Shown here: positions 8,092-15,586 of the stretch, piece by piece
How positions within the stretch are numbered: the first letter of the stretch is position 1
Layout: every line of letters starts with the position of its first letter
NCBI GenBank assembly: GCA_030668165.1
Contig: DAOUUM010000002.1
Location: 1-24,002 of the forward strand
Length of the DNA: 24,002 nt
Direction of reading: 5' to 3'
DNA from: Candidatus Heimdallarchaeota archaeon
Lineage (GTDB): Archaea > Asgardarchaeota > Heimdallarchaeia > Heimdallarchaeales > Kariarchaeaceae
Program-made: the position numbers and the translations under genes
Notes under the pieces: model-generated
The model's input: the letters and a program-made list of their open reading frames with translations, nothing else
What the model was told of the DNA's origin: nothing
Databases searched by the model: none

Positions 8092-8772
8092 TTAAAAGAA
8101 ATCATCAATGTTTGCCTGGGCTGCTTCTTTCAGAATACATTTCTCCCCCTCATTTTTTGCATTATTCACAAATTTGGAAACCTGGTAAGATTTAATTTTA
8201 GGGGTGAAACTGATAATTTCAAGCATTTCACTGTTATCAGTGTCGGTATTCAACCATCTTTTCTCATCCTCCTGTTTCAGGATCACAGGCATCCTCTTGT
8301 GAATATCCATCACATCTTCCGAGGCTTCCTTGGTCAATATACCAAAGCTATAAATCATTTCTCCATTATCATCCTTCCACTCACTATGAATCCCTGCAAA
8401 TGCAAATAGATCGGTTTTGTCAAGGGTCAGATAATGGGGTACCCTGCCACTTTTCTCGATTTTCCATTCATAAAAACCTGATGCAGGAATCAAGCATCGA
8501 TGTGATTTGATCAGTTCGGCAAATGTCCTCTTCTCGAACATGGTCTCCGTTCTTACATTGATCATATTATAACCTATACTGCGATTTTTTGCCCATTTTG
8601 GGATCAATCCCCAGTGTTTCATCAGTATCTTACTGGGTTCGTTTGATGAAATAACAGCAACATTTGATCCTGGTGAGATATTATATCTGATTGACAGATT
8701 TACCGCTGATGTGACATTAAATCGCTCTAGTATGATATCTGAGCCTCTTATTCTAGAGAATCTTCCACAGAT
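8092..8772 (-). CDS. SRAP/HMCES-type abasic-site DNA-protein crosslink protein, apparent ATC start, C-terminal PIP box
   Basis: SRAP-family proteins (YedK/HMCES) crosslink to abasic sites in single-stranded DNA through an N-terminal Cys2. The first ATG is at 8622, but the open frame continues upstream to 8772 with unmistakable family sequence: CGRF at 2-5, ERFNV near 16-20 and RYNISPG at 29-35. Further on are WGLIPKWAK, NVRTE (72-76), YEWK with catalytic-type E102, and DIHKRMPVIL with H158. The codon directly before CGRF is ATC, not ATG, and a TAA lies three codons further upstream. A TATA-like TTTTTTATTA about 24 nt upstream places the transcript start close to this ATC. The last eight residues, QANIDDFF (219-226), are a perfect PIP box. 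A sequencing error (ATG read as ATC) is the main alternative to a non-canonical start. Confidence 0.88.
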   Translation of the reverse strand: MCGRFSRIRGSDIILERFNVTSAVNLSIRYNISPGSNVAVISSNEPSKILMKHWGLIPKWAKNRSIGYNMINVRTETMFEKRTFAELIKSHRCLIPASGFYEWKIEKSGRVPHYLTLDKTDLFAFAGIHSEWKDDNGEMIYSFGILTKEASEDVMDIHKRMPVILKQEDEKRWLNTDTDNSEMLEIISFTPKIKSYQVSKFVNNAKNEGEKCILKEAAQANIDDFF

Positions 8773-8789
8773 CTTACATTACACCTTGA

Positions 8790-8800
8790 TTAATAAAAAA
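8790..8800 (-). promoter_or_regulatory. TATA-like element of the SRAP gene
   Basis: TTTTTTATTAA on the minus strand is centred about 23 nt upstream of the ATC codon that precedes CGRF. It supports translation starting at or very near 8772 rather than at the ATG at 8622. Confidence 0.4.
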
Positions 8801-8887
8801 CTGAAATTAAATAATATTAATACTTTGGATTAAGAAAATTAGGGTGCATAAAATGCTGGGTATATATGGGAAATAATTGTTGAATTA

Positions 8888-9091
8888 TCAGATTAAAGCC
8901 TGATACATATCAATCTTAGTTGATCGTACATTCTTTAGTTGTTCTCGAATCAATCTCCGGGAGAGATCCGGTTCAGGGATCTCTCTTTTTGGAGACGGAG
9001 TTGAAAATGAAAATTTAATTGTATTGAATGCAATTCTTAGATTGCACATTATATTTGAGGGATAGTTCTTGACGGTCATTATGTAATTCAC
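8888..9091 (-). CDS. Possible small basic protein between the SRAP and nuclease genes
   Basis: Unrecognised frame of 67 codons (63 from the ATG at 9079, or 67 from the GTG at 9091). A TATA box TTATATATTT (9111-9120) lies about 24 nt upstream of the GTG. The C-terminal half is protein-like and basic (PSPKREIPEPDLSRRLIREQ). A strong hairpin lies inside it. It has no cysteine cluster, TM or known motif. If it is not coding, the 456-nt interval 8773-9228 holds only promoters and the hairpin. Confidence 0.4.
   Translation of the reverse strand: MNYIMTVKNYPSNIMCNLRIAFNTIKFSFSTPSPKREIPEPDLSRRLIREQLKNVRSTKIDMYQALI
8954..8995. other. Two-tier hairpin
   Basis: A perfect 9-bp stem GAGAGATCC (8961-8969) / GGATCTCTC (8977-8985) with a 7-nt loop is enclosed by a second 5-bp pairing TCTCC (8954-8958) / GGAGA (8991-8995). 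On the plus strand the inner stem is followed by five Ts, like an intrinsic terminator, although no plus-strand gene ends nearby. It lies within the small minus-strand ORF and may be an RNA element or chance. Confidence 0.4.
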
Positions 9092-9228
9092 TATACTAAT
9101 GTTTTATTCTAAATATATAAAGTTTTTTTAACAGGAAAAAACAATTTGATTAATAAAAAACACTTTCTCAATAAATTTAGAATATTAGAAATTTGCTATA
9201 ATTAATTACTCTAATAAAAGTATTAACC

Positions 9229-10251
9229 TTAAAAGAAATCTTTTACATCGTCAGATTTTTTCTCTACTGCTTTACCCTTGATGATTTTGGTCCTGATTCC
9301 TTTTGACATGGTTATTTTATTTGATTTTCTCAATTTTTTATATTTCAAAAATGAGATCGTCTCTGGATTCTCAGGATAGGGGGATTGAGTGGGATCATAG
9401 GTATGATTTGACATGCCCCCACTAATCTGGGTCACTCCATCATCTATTGTCAATAAAGAACTGGATGAATCTCTTCTGCAAATTACCCAGTCAAATGAAA
9501 TCTGTTTCTTTTCCGATAAATATTTTCTAAGTCCATCTATCCTGTTGGCCACAAGATCAGGTGTATTACATTCTCCGGATAGGTGGGCAAGAAATACTGC
9601 CTTGGTTCTTTCATTTATCACCTTCTCAAGATATTGAAGAGTGTTTTTATTGGAAAGATGGGTTTGTTTAATCCTTGTCTTGAGATAAGCAGGTCTTCTA
9701 GAATTTTTAAGCATCTGTACATCATGATTGGATTCAATAGCGATAATGTCTGATTTCTTCAGCTCTTCTGCAAAACTAGTATCTAACTCACTTGAATCAG
9801 TCACATAGGATATTTTAATTCCAGATTTGATGTTCTCAACTGAAAAACATGCTGCACCTGCAATATCATGTTTCACGGGAAATGCTCTGATAATGAAACT
9901 ATCAGTTGTTAAAGGTCTATTGAAATCAATGGGTATCCCCTTTTTTGCAACTTTCACAAATCTTTTATCATTTTTACCCAGATATTCAATTTCCTTCAAT
10001 GTTTCCCTGGTTGCAATAATTTTGAATTTTATCAATTTATCACCTTCCAAAATGGCAAGTGAATTGATATGATCGCTGTGTGCATGGGTAATGATTATGT
10101 ATTTTAATTCCTTGGGGTCAATTTTCAACTCATTTAGGCCCTGCACAATTCTCTTGCGACTTATTCCTGCCTCAAGCAACAAAACCTCATCTGTACCTTT
10201 AATGACACTGCAATTGCCATTACTTCCTGATGCTATAACTCTGAAAAGCAA
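9229..10251 (-). CDS. YycJ/WalJ-type metallo-beta-lactamase nuclease with C-terminal PIP-like box
   Basis: MBL-fold hydrolase of 340 residues. The metal motif HAHSDH is at 56-61, with H128, D152 and H223 as further ligand candidates. The stretch ESNHDVQML (173-181), THLSN near 197 and AHLSGECN near 222 match the YycJ/WalJ branch, whose bacterial member is reported as a DNA 5'-3' exonuclease linked to mismatch repair. A roughly 90-residue C-terminal extension is mostly linker and ends SDDVKDFF (333-340), fitting a PIP-like SxxVxxFF with Ser in place of Gln. The only plausible start is TTG at 10251: LFRVIASGSNGN aligns to the family N-terminus, a TAG is close upstream, and a TATA box is about 28 nt upstream. 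It shares strand and tail type with the SRAP gene. Confidence 0.87.
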   Translation of the reverse strand: MLFRVIASGSNGNCSVIKGTDEVLLLEAGISRKRIVQGLNELKIDPKELKYIIITHAHSDHINSLAILEGDKLIKFKIIATRETLKEIEYLGKNDKRFVKVAKKGIPIDFNRPLTTDSFIIRAFPVKHDIAGAACFSVENIKSGIKISYVTDSSELDTSFAEELKKSDIIAIESNHDVQMLKNSRRPAYLKTRIKQTHLSNKNTLQYLEKVINERTKAVFLAHLSGECNTPDLVANRIDGLRKYLSEKKQISFDWVICRRDSSSSLLTIDDGVTQISGGMSNHTYDPTQSPYPENPETISFLKYKKLRKSNKITMSKGIRTKIIKGKAVEKKSDDVKDFF

Positions 10252-10272
10252 TAGTATATCTAGCTCCTATTG

Positions 10273-10285
10273 ATTAAAATATATT
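10273..10285 (-). promoter_or_regulatory. TATA box of the YycJ-type nuclease gene
   Basis: AATATATTTTAAT on the minus strand is centred about 28 nt upstream of the TTG start at 10251, supporting a leaderless TTG-initiated mRNA. An AGGAG about 12 nt upstream of the TTG is a weak alternative signal. Confidence 0.45.
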
Positions 10286-10316
10286 TCTTTTGAGGATTAT
10301 CCGATTATTAATTTGG

Positions 10317-10613
10317 TTAGCCCTGATTGTATTGTATACCATAAGTTCCACGGGGATAATACCATGCAACGCTATCCTGATCACACATGATCGCACAGGT
10401 ACCACACTCTGTGCAGTCCTCGAACTGAAATTTCATGACATCATCATAAATTTTGAAGCACTCAGTGGGGCATCCTGCGATGCATAGCTGATGTGGGCAA
10501 ACCTCGCAAATATCAGGTTTGATCGTGATATGTGCTCGATCGTGTGAATCTGTATTCCAGGTTGTGGTTCCTGCCTTATTTTTAACATCAATTTTTATTC
10601 TCTGTATTTCCAT
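10317..10613 (-). CDS. fixX: FixX-like ferredoxin
   Basis: 98-residue ferredoxin that pairs with FixC to form an ETF:quinone oxidoreductase-like unit, passing electrons from the flavin to an iron-sulfur cluster and on to quinone. Cysteines lie at 36, 39, 44, 48, 52, 67, 70, 73 and 77; C67-x2-C70-x2-C73-x3-C77 is a [4Fe-4S] motif, and C36-x2-C39-x4-C44-x3-C48-P is the FixX-type second group. A strong Shine-Dalgarno site, GAGGTGAT, sits 3 nt before the ATG and overlaps the fixC stop codon. The 9-nt gap to fixC shows one operon. Confidence 0.9.
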   Translation of the reverse strand: MEIQRIKIDVKNKAGTTTWNTDSHDRAHITIKPDICEVCPHQLCIAGCPTECFKIYDDVMKFQFEDCTECGTCAIMCDQDSVAWYYPRGTYGIQYNQG

Positions 10614-10616
10614 AAT

Positions 10617-10624
10617 ATCACCTC
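10617..10624 (-). promoter_or_regulatory. Shine-Dalgarno site of fixX
   Basis: GAGGTGAT on the minus strand overlaps the fixC stop codon and lies 3 nt before the fixX ATG. It shows SD-dependent initiation at an internal operon gene. Confidence 0.7.
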
Positions 10625-11900
10625 AAATATGTCTTGCACTCAGTCCATCCTTTATCAGGGAAAATAGACCTATGCCAGATTGTTTCATCGCTTTAAGAGC
10701 CTTTTTGATAAGGGATTGTTTGGGTTCTCCTCTCTCAGTCAGGATATCTTTTAGTGCATTGTTGATTCCTGTGGGATATAGCTCGAAGAGTCTTTTATTC
10801 TTGGTTAATTTCTTAACTTTTTTGAATTTTTTGAAATCTTTCAACACATAGGAATTATTTAGTTTCTTCTCGTAATTTTTGAGATCTCCCCCCTCAATGA
10901 TGGTATCTGCTGCCAGTATACCACTTTTAATTGCATAATTCATTCCCTGAATTACCAATCCGTTTGAGAAGACAAATCCAGCAGCATCGCCGATGACCAT
11001 GTAGCCATCTCCATAAAGTGGAGGGAAATTATCATAGCCCATCTCGGGTACAGTTTTTGCTCCATATTCCACTGATACTGCATTTTTTATATATTTTGCA
11101 ATGAGAGGATGTTGTTTGAAATATTCAATTACCTCGTAGGATCTCACTTCAGAATTCAGAGAATCAAGATGAATTACCACTCCAATACTTAGTGTATCCT
11201 TGTTGGTGTAGAAGAAACCACCTGCTTTGACTCCATCAGGTACATTTCCGAGGATAAACTCGCCTGCAAGACCTGTGTTCTCGTCCAGTAAAAATCTCTC
11301 TTCCATTACATCACGGGTGAGTGTCAAAACCTCCTTGACACCAATCAGCATCTCTTTTCTCTCAAATCTGTGTTTGCTGGGATCTTTCATCAATCCATGA
11401 TCAAGTAATAATCTGGCATTGGATCCCTCAGCAATAATAACTGTATCGGCAAATAATTCCTCATCATTCTGCTTGACACCTACTACCTTGCCATCCTTGA
11501 TTATGAGGGAGTCAATCATAATTCCTGATAAAACGGCAGCTCCTGCCTTTTGTGCCTCGTTGGCCAACCATTCATCGAATTTGGCTCTTAGCACAGATAC
11601 TCCGGAATAATTTTCTTTATCCCATGAGTCAAAATGTAAATCGAGTACAGTTGCATCTTCAACAGATAAGAAACCAATTTTTTTGTTTACAATTGTTCTC
11701 TCTACTGGAGCCTCTAATTGCCAATTGGGAATTATCTCATGGAGATCATTTCCCCAGAGAACTCCCCCTGATAGATTTTTGGAACCTATTGGCATCCCTC
11801 TATCAATAAGAACTACTTTTTTTCCCCCTTGTGCAAGTTTTATTGCTGCAGATGCTCCTGCAGGTCCTGCACCGATAATAATAACATCAGTTTTGTCCAT
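10623..11900 (-). CDS. fixC: FixC/ETF:quinone oxidoreductase-like flavoprotein
   Basis: FAD-dependent oxidoreductase of 425 residues. The dinucleotide-binding GxGxxG lies at 10-15 (GAGPAG), E/D-rich strand VVLIDRG follows, and the second FAD motif YMVIGDAAGF is near residue 310. NLSGGVLWGND and GGFFYTNKDTLSIGVV match FixC/ETF-QO. It would take electrons from an electron-transfer flavoprotein to the quinone pool. I chose the ATG at 11900 (MDKTDVIIIGAGPAG) rather than the upstream start at 11996: it begins at the Rossmann strand and a TATA box ATATAAATACAA is centred 27 nt upstream. No fixA/fixB gene lies in the window. Confidence 0.9.
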   Translation of the reverse strand: MDKTDVIIIGAGPAGASAAIKLAQGGKKVVLIDRGMPIGSKNLSGGVLWGNDLHEIIPNWQLEAPVERTIVNKKIGFLSVEDATVLDLHFDSWDKENYSGVSVLRAKFDEWLANEAQKAGAAVLSGIMIDSLIIKDGKVVGVKQNDEELFADTVIIAEGSNARLLLDHGLMKDPSKHRFERKEMLIGVKEVLTLTRDVMEERFLLDENTGLAGEFILGNVPDGVKAGGFFYTNKDTLSIGVVIHLDSLNSEVRSYEVIEYFKQHPLIAKYIKNAVSVEYGAKTVPEMGYDNFPPLYGDGYMVIGDAAGFVFSNGLVIQGMNYAIKSGILAADTIIEGGDLKNYEKKLNNSYVLKDFKKFKKVKKLTKNKRLFELYPTGINNALKDILTERGEPKQSLIKKALKAMKQSGIGLFSLIKDGLSARHI

Positions 11901-11920
11901 TACATTTGATATTCCTGTAA

Positions 11921-11932
11921 TTGTATTTATAT
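11921..11932 (-). promoter_or_regulatory. TATA box of fixCX
   Basis: ATATAAATACAA on the minus strand is centred about 27 nt upstream of the fixC ATG at 11900. It falls inside the longer possible reading frame and so argues against a start at 11996. Confidence 0.5.
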
Positions 11933-12058
11933 CTTCAATGGATTGAGCAAGGATTTTAGTTAAAAAATGTTTTATACAAATAGAATAGTTTACCAAACTT
12001 TAGAAATACAATCTGTACAAACCTAAATAGTAATATTGTTTCAAATAAGCAATAAAAT

Positions 12059-12814
12059 GTGTCCAGTATGGATTATTATATTTGTGAACTGAAGGATATC
12101 TCCAAGGCAATTAATGGAACTCAAATACTCCAAAATCTCAGTTTCAATATTAGAAAGGGAAGAGTCACAGCTATGCTGGGTCCAAATGGTTCTGGAAAGA
12201 CAAGCTCAATCCGTGTAATTCTTGGATTGCTGAATCCTGATATGGGAGAAATATGGTTATTCAATGAATTATTGGATCGTAAGAAAATTAGAGGAAAAAT
12301 TGGACTTTTACCTCAATCCAATTCCGGATACAGACAGTTGTCAGTGATTGATAATATAAAATTCATGATTAAGCTGGCAGGGGTGGATTTCAACTCGGTT
12401 CAGGAGGAATTGTACTCACTCTTAATAAGACTGAACATGAAAAATCTATTAAATAAGAAGTTTGGAACCCTGTCTGGTGGTGAATCACGCGCTCTAGGCC
12501 TGATTAGGACAGTTTTAACAGGTTCTGAATTTTTGATACTTGATGAACCCACAACAGGATTGGACATAGCAAGAGCAGCTGAGATCAGAAAAATTATTCA
12601 GGAACAGATTAACAAGGGAAAAACTGTACTGATGTCATCTCATATTGTATCTGATCTGGAGGGATTAGCACAGGATATAATAATTATAAAGGATGGAACT
12701 GTTGATTTCAGCGGAGAGAAACAGGAAGTGATTGATTTTTATTCTCCAGAGGGTTCTCTTGAGGATGCGATAATCAGTGCTTTCACCAGTAAGGAGGTAG
12801 TAACAAATGTTTAA
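12059..12814 (+). CDS. ABC transporter ATP-binding protein
   Basis: Nucleotide-binding subunit of an ABC-2 type exporter. Walker A is GPNGSGKT (41-48), the signature LSGGE is at 138-142, Walker B FLILDEP at 158-164, and the H-loop is H195. The Q-loop lies in LLPQSN near 84-88. Two starts are possible: GTG at 12059 (251 residues) or ATG at 12068 (248). A weak TATA-like AAATAGTAATATT is about 27 nt upstream of the GTG. The gene overlaps the permease gene by 8 nt and is divergent from fixCX. Substrate unknown. Confidence 0.9.
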   Translation: MSSMDYYICELKDISKAINGTQILQNLSFNIRKGRVTAMLGPNGSGKTSSIRVILGLLNPDMGEIWLFNELLDRKKIRGKIGLLPQSNSGYRQLSVIDNIKFMIKLAGVDFNSVQEELYSLLIRLNMKNLLNKKFGTLSGGESRALGLIRTVLTGSEFLILDEPTTGLDIARAAEIRKIIQEQINKGKTVLMSSHIVSDLEGLAQDIIIIKDGTVDFSGEKQEVIDFYSPEGSLEDAIISAFTSKEVVTNV

Positions 12815-13991
12815 GACTATCCTGATGAAGGATCTCAGTGCCTTGTTCAAACAAAAAAGTGTGATCCTCACATTGCTGATGCCAGCCCTGATCATAATCG
12901 CTATAGGAATCATCCCTTTATTTTTGGAATCCTCAGCCGAACCTTTTCAAGTACACTATCTTATGGAGGATGAGGGGATTGAGGGACTAAATCTGGGCAG
13001 TACAATTATGGATGAATTAAAAATCCTGTTTAATAATGATAATAACATAGAACTTGTTGAGTTAGCTGATATTGATGCCTTCTACGCAGCTGATAATGCT
13101 TTTTGGCTACCTGCGAATTTCACTGAGATTGCTAATGCGACAAGAATTGCTACCTATTACATGATAATCTCAGATTCAAATATTCAGGCCAATCCTATCA
13201 TGACCGGACAGGTTCAGGGCACAATAGATGCAGTGATTACCAGAGAACTTCTCCCAGTTCAACCTCCTGAGATAAATGCCCAGCAATTATTTCCAGATGA
13301 GCAACTAACAGAGGCTGGAGTTGCCAAGAACAGGGGGAATGTTGGATTTGGACTCGCTTACATAGCATTTCTAATTCTAATCATGGGTGGATCAATTCTC
13401 AAGATAACTGGGTTCAGTGCTGAGCGTGAATCAGGAATGATGGAACTATTATTGACATCAGTTCATAAGAGACATTATCTGATTCTCTCCAAATTAATCA
13501 CTGGTATCAGTTATGGATTTGCATCCATAATGAGTTATATTGTGGGTCTGGGAGTGGTGCTCCTGGTCTCAAGTATCGTCTCCAGTGAATCAACCAATTT
13601 CATCGCGTCCCTGGTACCTGAGGATATAATAACCCCACTAAGCATTTTTGCAGTAATTCTGATGTTCGTATCACTATCCTTCATGTCAATGAATATACTG
13701 CTGTTTTTCCAATTATCCATGGGTAGAGAAGCAGGAGATAGATTTGGTGGCACTGCAACTACCATGCTTTCAATACTGTTTTACATGACCTCTCTTGTTG
13801 ATCCACTTGAGGAAAGCCCTATACAGGTGGTAAATCCATATTACTGGCCCTTTAAACTTGCCCTCAATATGATATTCAAGGAGGATCTATTGCGTAGTTT
13901 ATTATATGCATTCATGATAATCTCCTTCTCAATTATTTTACTTAAAAAACAGACAACAGCCATTGAGAAAGAAAAAGTTCTATTTGAATAG
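12807..13991 (+). CDS. ABC-2 type permease
   Basis: Membrane subunit (394 residues) of the exporter. One TM is at about 19-40, followed by an extracytoplasmic domain (about 45-170), then five more TM segments. The cytoplasmic coupling motif ERESGMMELLLTS near 210 is typical of ABC-2/NatB permeases. A strong AAGGAGG site 8-9 nt upstream of the ATG is embedded in the end of the ATPase gene. NatB-like Na+ export is possible, but nothing in the sequence fixes the substrate. Confidence 0.88.
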   Translation: MFKTILMKDLSALFKQKSVILTLLMPALIIIAIGIIPLFLESSAEPFQVHYLMEDEGIEGLNLGSTIMDELKILFNNDNNIELVELADIDAFYAADNAFWLPANFTEIANATRIATYYMIISDSNIQANPIMTGQVQGTIDAVITRELLPVQPPEINAQQLFPDEQLTEAGVAKNRGNVGFGLAYIAFLILIMGGSILKITGFSAERESGMMELLLTSVHKRHYLILSKLITGISYGFASIMSYIVGLGVVLLVSSIVSSESTNFIASLVPEDIITPLSIFAVILMFVSLSFMSMNILLFFQLSMGREAGDRFGGTATTMLSILFYMTSLVDPLEESPIQVVNPYYWPFKLALNMIFKEDLLRSLLYAFMIISFSIILLKKQTTAIEKEKVLFE

Positions 13992-14059
13992 AAAATAATT
14001 TCAGTAAATTGATTATATATTTTGACTGCTTAGTAACGAATGTGGGGTACAATATTGGT

Positions 14060-14072
14060 ACTTAAAAGATAT
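14060..14072 (+). promoter_or_regulatory. TATA element of the isocitrate dehydrogenase gene
   Basis: ACTTAAAAGATAT is centred about 27 nt upstream of the ATG at 14093, consistent with a leaderless mRNA. No Shine-Dalgarno site is seen before the ATG. Confidence 0.5.
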
Positions 14073-14092
14073 AATCACAAAATCGATTTAGT

Positions 14093-15319
14093 ATGGACAA
14101 AATAAAAGTCACTGAACCAGTAATTGATATCTTAGGGGATGAAATGACTAGGATAATCTGGGAATGGATCAAAGATAAACTAATCAAGCCTTATCTTGAT
14201 ATTGACATAATCGAGTATGATCTGGGTATTGAGAAACGGGATGAAACGGATGATCAGATCACCGTGGATGCTGCAAATGCCATCAAAAAATACGGCGTTG
14301 GTATTAAATGTGCCACCATCACTCCTGATGAGGAAAGGGTTGAGGAGTTCAACCTGAAGAGAATGTACAGATCTCCCAATGGAACTATAAGAAATATTTT
14401 GGGTGGAACTATTTTCAGAGAGCCAATTGTTTGTAACAACATACCTAAATTGGTACCTGCCTGGACCAAACCCATTGTAGTTGGTAGGCATGCCCATGCA
14501 GATCAGTACAAGGCAACTGATGTTCTGATCAAGGGATCAGGCACACTCAAGATGATATTTGAAAACGATAATGGAGAGGTTCAAGAATGGGAGGTAAACA
14601 AGTATCCTAGCAGTGGTATTGCCATGGCAATGTTCAATCATGATGACTCAATTCGAGATTTTGCAAGAGCATCCATGGAGGTATCTCTAACCAAAGGTTA
14701 CCCACTCTATCTGAGCACCAAGAATACAATCTTAAAAGCATATGATGGTAGATTCAAGGATCTATTCCAGGAAATCTTTGATACCGAGTACAAAACCAAA
14801 TTTGAGGCTGCTGGTCTTACCTATGAACACAGGCTAATTGATGATATGGTGGCTCAGGTTCTCAAGTGGGATGGAGCCTTTGTTTGGGCTTGTAAAAATT
14901 ATGATGGCGATGTCCAGTCGGATACCGTCGCTCAGGGATTTGGTTCACTGGGTATGATGTCATCTTTTCTACTATGTCCCGATGGACGAACTCTAGAATC
15001 AGAGGCCGCTCATGGTACCGTTACCAGGCATTACCGAGAATATCAGAAGGGTAAGGAGACCTCAACGAATCCTGTCGCATCAATCTTTGCATGGACAGTC
15101 GGTCTTGCTCATCGTGGAAAACTTGATGGTAATGAAGAATTAATCAATTTTGCAAAAACTCTTGAAAGAGTCTGTGTAGAGGCTGTGGAAGACGGAAAAT
15201 ACACAAAAGATCTTGCCCGAAGTGTACAGGGTACACTCAATCCTCCTCGTGATACATGGCTTACCTCTCAGGAATTCATGGACGAACTCGATAAAAGATT
15301 GAAAGCTGCATTGTCTTAA
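14093..15319 (+). CDS. icd: NADP-dependent isocitrate dehydrogenase, eukaryote-type (type II)
   Basis: Oxidises isocitrate to 2-oxoglutarate with NADP reduction in the TCA cycle. At 408 residues it matches the homodimeric type II enzymes of eukaryotic cytosol and mitochondria rather than the type I enzymes common in archaea. The substrate motif SPNGT is at 94-98; R100, R109 and R132 (GRHAHADQ) fall at the same numbers as in human IDH1. STKNTILKAYDGRF, RLIDDMVAQ and CKNYDGDVQSD carry the metal and substrate ligands. GTVTRHYR is the NADP-specific loop. TATA box 27 nt upstream. Confidence 0.96.
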   Translation: MDKIKVTEPVIDILGDEMTRIIWEWIKDKLIKPYLDIDIIEYDLGIEKRDETDDQITVDAANAIKKYGVGIKCATITPDEERVEEFNLKRMYRSPNGTIRNILGGTIFREPIVCNNIPKLVPAWTKPIVVGRHAHADQYKATDVLIKGSGTLKMIFENDNGEVQEWEVNKYPSSGIAMAMFNHDDSIRDFARASMEVSLTKGYPLYLSTKNTILKAYDGRFKDLFQEIFDTEYKTKFEAAGLTYEHRLIDDMVAQVLKWDGAFVWACKNYDGDVQSDTVAQGFGSLGMMSSFLLCPDGRTLESEAAHGTVTRHYREYQKGKETSTNPVASIFAWTVGLAHRGKLDGNEELINFAKTLERVCVEAVEDGKYTKDLARSVQGTLNPPRDTWLTSQEFMDELDKRLKAALS

Positions 15320-15369
15320 TACCAAAACAAAAGCTAAACACTAAAAAAACATATTCTATTTTTAAAATT

Positions 15370-15492
15370 ATGAGTGAATTAGAAACAAGTGATGACAATA
15401 GAGAAAATGTGAAACGTTATTTGCGATATGCAGGATTTATATTGATACTAGCTATAGGATGGTACGCACTGGATATTGCTGGTGGATTGTAA
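15370..15492 (+). CDS. 40-residue single-TM protein
   Basis: Short frame of 40 residues between the isocitrate dehydrogenase and the next gene. The N-terminus is acidic (SELETSDDNREN), then a basic KRYLRY stretch, then one hydrophobic helix (about 18-38) ending near the C-terminus. The polarity (basic residues before the helix) fits an N-in, C-out topology. The ATG is 50 nt after the dehydrogenase stop. A weak CTAAAAAAAC element lies about 25 nt upstream. Not recognised; a small subunit of a membrane complex is possible. Confidence 0.55.
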   Translation: MSELETSDDNRENVKRYLRYAGFILILAIGWYALDIAGGL

Positions 15493-15586
15493 TCAAATAT
15501 ATTTATTAAATTTTATTCCATTCAAATTATCTAAATTAAACTTTGAATTCAAACAGGTTTTAATAAAAAGATGATGACTTAGTTTT

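Noticed and set aside
8622..8622. ATG at 8622 as the start of the SRAP protein.
   Set aside because: It would remove Cys2 and the RYN motif, which are plainly encoded in the same frame upstream.
11901..11996. N-terminal 32-residue extension of FixC.
   Set aside because: It contains the TATA box and has no family similarity; the ATG at 11900 fits the Rossmann start.
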